Shown here: in pieces, positions 15,347 to 17,720 of the stretch
How positions within the stretch are numbered: position 1 is the stretch's first letter
Layout of the letters: each line of letters begins with the position of its first letter
Assembly (NCBI GenBank): GCA_002428205.1
Contig: DIUH01000086.1
Location: 3,930-21,649 of the forward strand
Direction of reading: 5' to 3'
DNA: 17,720 nucleotides
Origin: Planctomycetaceae bacterium UBA6163
GTDB taxonomy: Bacteria > Planctomycetota > Planctomycetia > Pirellulales > Pirellulaceae
The notes under the pieces: generated by a model
Databases searched by the model: none
Told to the model about the DNA's origin: nothing
The model's input: only the letters and a program-made list of their open reading frames with translations
Program-made: the position numbers and the translations under genes

Positions 15347-16543
15347 CTATTCGACGATCTTCGTCACGATACCGCTGCCGACCGTACGGCCACCTTCGCG
15401 GATAGCGAAACGGACACCATCGTCCATCGCGATCGGCTTGTGCAACTCGACCGATACCTTCACGTTATCGCCAGGCATGCACATGTCGGCTTCGATCAGG
15501 TTTGCGGTACCGGTTACGTCCGTCGTGCGGAAGTAGAATTGTGGGCGATAGCCGCTGAAGAACGGCGTGTGACGGCCGCCTTCGTCCTTGCTCAAGCAAT
15601 AAACTTCAGCTTCGAACTTGATGTGCGGGTTGATGCTCTTTGGCTTGGCCAAAACTTGACCGCGCTGAATATCTTCGCGCTTCACACCACGCAGCAAGCA
15701 ACCGACGTTATCGCCAGCACGGCCTTCGGTCATTTCCTTGCGGAACATTTCGACGCCGGTGCAGATCGTCTTAACCGGAGTGGCCGACAGGCCGACGATT
15801 TCGACTTCTTCACCAACCTTAACAATGCCGCGCTCGATACGACCGGTTGCAACCGTTCCACGACCTTCGATCGAGAAGACGTCTTCGATCGCCATCAAGA
15901 ATGGCTTGTCTTCTTCGCGAGCCGGTTCTGGAATGTTGGCATCCAACGCATCCATCAGGTCCGAGATGCACTTGCTGGCAGCCGGGTCCGCAGGATTGTT
16001 GTAAGCTGGCAGAGCCGAACCACGAACGACTGGAACGTCGTCGCCTGGGAAATCGTACTTGCTGAGCAATTCACGAATTTCCAGCTCGACCAATTCCAAC
16101 AATTCTTCGTCGTCGACCAAGTCGATCTTGTTCAGGAAGACGCAGATGTAAGGAACACCAACCTGGCGAGCCAGAAGGACGTGCTCCTTGGTTTGCGGCA
16201 TCGGACCGTCAGCAGCCGAAACGACGAGGATCGCGCCGTCCATCTGAGCGGCACCGGTGATCATGTTCTTGATAAAGTCGGCGTGACCCGGGCAGTCGAT
16301 GTGCGCATAGTGACGGTTTTCCGTCTCGTACTCGACGTGAGCAACGGCGATGGTAACTGTCTTGGTCGAGTCACGAACCGTTCCACCCTTGGCGATTTCG
16401 GAGTAACCCTTCGCCTTGGCGAGGCCCTTTGCCGCCTGGACAGCCAGGATAGCGCCGGTTGTGGTCGTCTTACCATGGTCGATGTGACCGATGGTACCAA
16501 CGTTGACGTGCGGTTTGGTCCGCTGAAACTTGTCCTTAGCCAT
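15347..16543 (-). CDS. tuf: Translation elongation factor Tu
   Basis: The product is 398 aa from ATG 16541-16543, with AGGTGA about 7 nt upstream, the best Shine-Dalgarno site in the window. EF-Tu is the cytosolic GTPase that delivers aminoacyl-tRNA to the ribosome. G1 is GHIDHGKT (19-26), G3 DCPGH (83-87, catalytic His87), G4 NKID (138-141) and G5 GSAL (175-178). Domains 2 and 3 contain GRGTVATGRIERG, EVYCLSKDEGGRHTPFF and GYRPQFYFRTTDVTG, and the protein ends with IREGGRTVGSGIVTK. The switch I region is unusual: GGTVRDSTKTVTIAVAHVEY (53-72) stands where most bacteria have KARGITINTSHVEY. The Mg-binding Thr (Thr64) is kept. To my recollection this form is normal for planctomycetes. The gene follows tRNA-Thr(GGU) by about 300 nt, as in E. 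coli tufB. Confidence 0.99.
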   Translation of the reverse strand: MAKDKFQRTKPHVNVGTIGHIDHGKTTTTGAILAVQAAKGLAKAKGYSEIAKGGTVRDSTKTVTIAVAHVEYETENRHYAHIDCPGHADFIKNMITGAAQMDGAILVVSAADGPMPQTKEHVLLARQVGVPYICVFLNKIDLVDDEELLELVELEIRELLSKYDFPGDDVPVVRGSALPAYNNPADPAASKCISDLMDALDANIPEPAREEDKPFLMAIEDVFSIEGRGTVATGRIERGIVKVGEEVEIVGLSATPVKTICTGVEMFRKEMTEGRAGDNVGCLLRGVKREDIQRGQVLAKPKSINPHIKFEAEVYCLSKDEGGRHTPFFSGYRPQFYFRTTDVTGTANLIEADMCMPGDNVKVSVELHKPIAMDDGVRFAIREGGRTVGSGIVTKIVE

Positions 16544-16845
16544 TCTAATTCACCTACATACAACCGCAGAGGTTTAGCACCAAGGAGATACGCTCCCCAA
16601 CGCCCCATGCATCTTGCCGCTCGCGTTCACACCCACGAGGTGGATCGGCCAAGCCATGAATCCGCAGTTCCTACAAACGTGTTCGAGTAAAAAAACGATC
16701 TCACCGCCCGACCCATGGCCCACCACGAGCACAAAAATCAAACGGTAACGCGTCCCGGCGTCAGTTGTCGCCGATGGAAGCCGAGTTGTGGACTGCTTCT
16801 ACGCAAGCCCGCCAACCAAACCTCTCTCCTTACGAACAATGACAA
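16544..16845. other. Leader region between tRNA-Thr(GGU) and tuf
   Basis: About 300 nt without a gene. Just upstream of tuf on the minus strand TTGGGG, 18 nt and TAAACC (in the extended form TGCTAAACC) could be a tuf promoter. A run of seven T residues on the minus strand occurs at about 16689-16695 but has no good stem before it. Nothing else is recognisable. Confidence 0.3.
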
Positions 16846-16918
16846 AGCTGCTGACGAGACTTGAACTCGTGACCTCATCCTTACCAAGGATGTGCTCTAC
16901 CAACTGAGCTACAGCAGC
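16846..16918 (-). tRNA. tRNA-Thr (anticodon GGT)
   Basis: A 73-nt cloverleaf with acceptor GCTGCTG/CAGCAGC, D-arm GCTC/GAGC, anticodon stem CATCC/GGATG with loop TTGGTAA giving GGT, and T-arm ACGAG/CTCGT with loop TTCAAGT. The discriminator is T and no CCA is encoded. It corresponds in position and anticodon to E. coli thrT, just before tuf. Confidence 0.98.
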
Positions 16919-17018
16919 GGTTATTCGACCCTCGCTTCCGTGCCGGCGACGAAGCGTTTGTATCGACCATTCCGTCGACAATCTTCGTCGCTTTTCCAAT
17001 CCATCCAACAAGCAATCA

Positions 17019-17089
17019 AGCGGGTGAAGGGAATCGAACCCTCGTATTCAGCTTGGAAGGCTGCTGCTCTACCATTGAGCTACACCCGC
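17019..17089 (-). tRNA. tRNA-Gly (anticodon TCC)
   Basis: A 71-nt cloverleaf with acceptor GCGGGTG/CACCCGC, D-arm GCTC/GAGC, and anticodon stem GCAGC/GCTGA (closing G-A mismatch) with loop CTTCCAA giving TCC. The T-arm is GAGGG/CCCTT with loop TTCGATT. The discriminator is T and no CCA is encoded. It is the counterpart of E. coli glyT. Confidence 0.97.
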
Positions 17090-17392
17090 GAAACCGCCAG
17101 AAGTCTCTCTAAATTTCACCGATCGTTCAAGCCCGCCACACGCGGATTGACCCACCAGGCAACCCGCCCGGCTTGACACCCAACTTCACAGCGGCCGACT
17201 TCACGGCACAACTCAATTATTTCTGACGCAAAAACATCGTTGCATCCATCATGTCCCAGTCGCGCCTTGCGAACTGAAACAGGCTGAACAAGATCGCATC
17301 GCGATCCGGTTCACCCAACTGCAAACCCCTACCAGCGTTTGTTTCTTGTCACCAAAGGCAAAAGCTGACCTAGGTTCGCTCAATCGATAAAA
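17090..17392. other. Spacer between tRNA-Tyr and tRNA-Gly
   Basis: About 300 nt without a recognisable gene. A small stem, GATCGC-ATC-GCGATC, is present at 17292-17306. No convincing promoter, terminator or small RNA was found. The spacing is much wider than in the compact enterobacterial tRNA operon. Confidence 0.3.
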
Positions 17393-17474
17393 TGGGAGGT
17401 ATAGGATTCGAACCTATGTAGACATAGTCAGCGGATTTACAATCCGCCCCCTTTAACCACTCGGGCAACCTCCC
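17393..17474 (-). tRNA. tRNA-Tyr (anticodon GTA)
   Basis: An 82-nt class II tRNA with acceptor GGGAGGT/ACCTCCC, anticodon stem GCGGA/TCCGC with loop TTGTAAA giving GTA, a long variable arm, and T-loop TTCGAAT. The discriminator is A and no CCA is encoded. It is the counterpart of E. coli tyrU. Confidence 0.98.
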
Positions 17475-17523
17475 GGTCATCTCATTTTCCCGTCACAAAA
17501 GATCGCCCAACAGCTCAATCAAG

Positions 17524-17596
17524 AGCCAGCGGAGGGATTCGAACCCACGACCGGCGGTTTACAAAACCGCTGCTCTGCCAACTGAGCTACGCTGGC
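17524..17596 (-). tRNA. tRNA-Thr (anticodon TGT)
   Basis: A 73-nt cloverleaf with acceptor GCCAGCG/CGCTGGC, D-arm GCTC/GAGC, anticodon stem GCGGT/ACCGC with loop TTTGTAA giving TGT, and T-arm GTGGG/CCCTC (one T-T mismatch) with loop TTCGAAT. The discriminator is T and no CCA is encoded. It is the first tRNA of the cluster and the counterpart of E. coli thrU. Confidence 0.98.
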
Positions 17597-17615
17597 TTCT
17601 TCTGACGGGACGCAG

Positions 17616-17643
17616 AGTTTAGCGATCCGGCGGAGCGAGACAA
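17616..17643 (-). promoter_or_regulatory. Predicted sigma-70-type promoter of the tRNA-tuf cluster
   Basis: On the minus strand -35 TTGTCT (17643-17638) and -10 TAAACT (17621-17616) are separated by 16 nt. They are followed by a GC-rich discriminator, CTGCGTCCCG, of the kind found in stringently controlled stable-RNA promoters. The expected transcription start is about 10-15 nt before the tRNA-Thr 5' end. Position and box quality make it credible; it is untested. Confidence 0.6.
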
Positions 17644-17720
17644 GACGGATTTACCCCTGTTCGGGCCGAAAATCAGAATCCTTTTTTGCCACGACGCCAA
17701 AACCTCCAATCAGACTTCCC

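Noticed and set aside
15440..16690. A 416-codon open frame on the plus strand across tuf, longer than tuf itself
   Set aside because: It is exactly antisense to EF-Tu, shows no recognisable domain and is explained by tuf codon bias.
1..17720. CRISPR array or tandem repeats
   Set aside because: No regularly spaced repeats were seen anywhere in the window.

Overview
The window looks like a piece of a planctomycete chromosome, most likely from the Pirellulaceae (Rhodopirellula and relatives). Clues are the planctomycete-type EF-Tu, whose switch I loop reads GGTVRDSTKTVTIAV instead of the usual RGITIN; frequent GTG and TTG starts with weak or absent Shine-Dalgarno sites; wide intergenic spacing; and a NusG with a long extra N-terminal tail. 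The lineage is inferred from these traits, not from a database search. Almost every gene is on the minus strand, so the window is read from high to low coordinates.

Right part (17720 to about 13040): translation and transcription core genes. A good stable-RNA promoter is followed by tRNA-Thr(UGU), tRNA-Tyr(GUA), tRNA-Gly(UCC), tRNA-Thr(GGU), tuf, tRNA-Trp(CCA), secE, nusG and rplK. The four tRNAs and tuf have the same order and anticodons as E. coli thrU-tyrU-glyT-thrT-tufB. The block ends in a clear intrinsic terminator after rplK. The usual next gene, rplA, is not there.

Middle part (12976 to 7006): a RarD/EamA-type transporter, a 41-codon remnant of what looks like a GNAT/autoinducer-synthase-like protein, a 105-bp imperfect palindrome (MITE- or REP-like), and a tight five-gene sugar operon. 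The operon encodes a polyprenyl-phosphate-type GT2 glycosyltransferase, a DegT/DnrJ/EryC1 aminotransferase, a Gfo/Idh/MocA oxidoreductase, a WbpD/WlbB-like left-handed beta-helix N-acetyltransferase with a Cys-rich tail, and a cytoplasmic NodB-family deacetylase. Gene junctions overlap by 4 nt, are 2 nt apart, or in one case 68 nt apart. Together they could make a 3-amino sugar, acetylate it, transfer it to a lipid carrier and then remove an acyl group. That logic resembles the Arn (L-Ara4N) pathway built from Wbp/Wlb-type sugar enzymes. This is the most interesting system in the window.

Left part (6880 to 1): one plus-strand aldo/keto reductase, convergent with the sugar operon. Then, on the minus strand, come a GT2-like protein that has lost its DXD motif, an ABC-exporter-like protein that has lost essentially all its ATPase motifs, and a circularly permuted ATP-grasp/alpha-E pair of the predicted amidoligase type, the last cut by the window edge. 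No CRISPR array, rRNA or complete transposase is visible.
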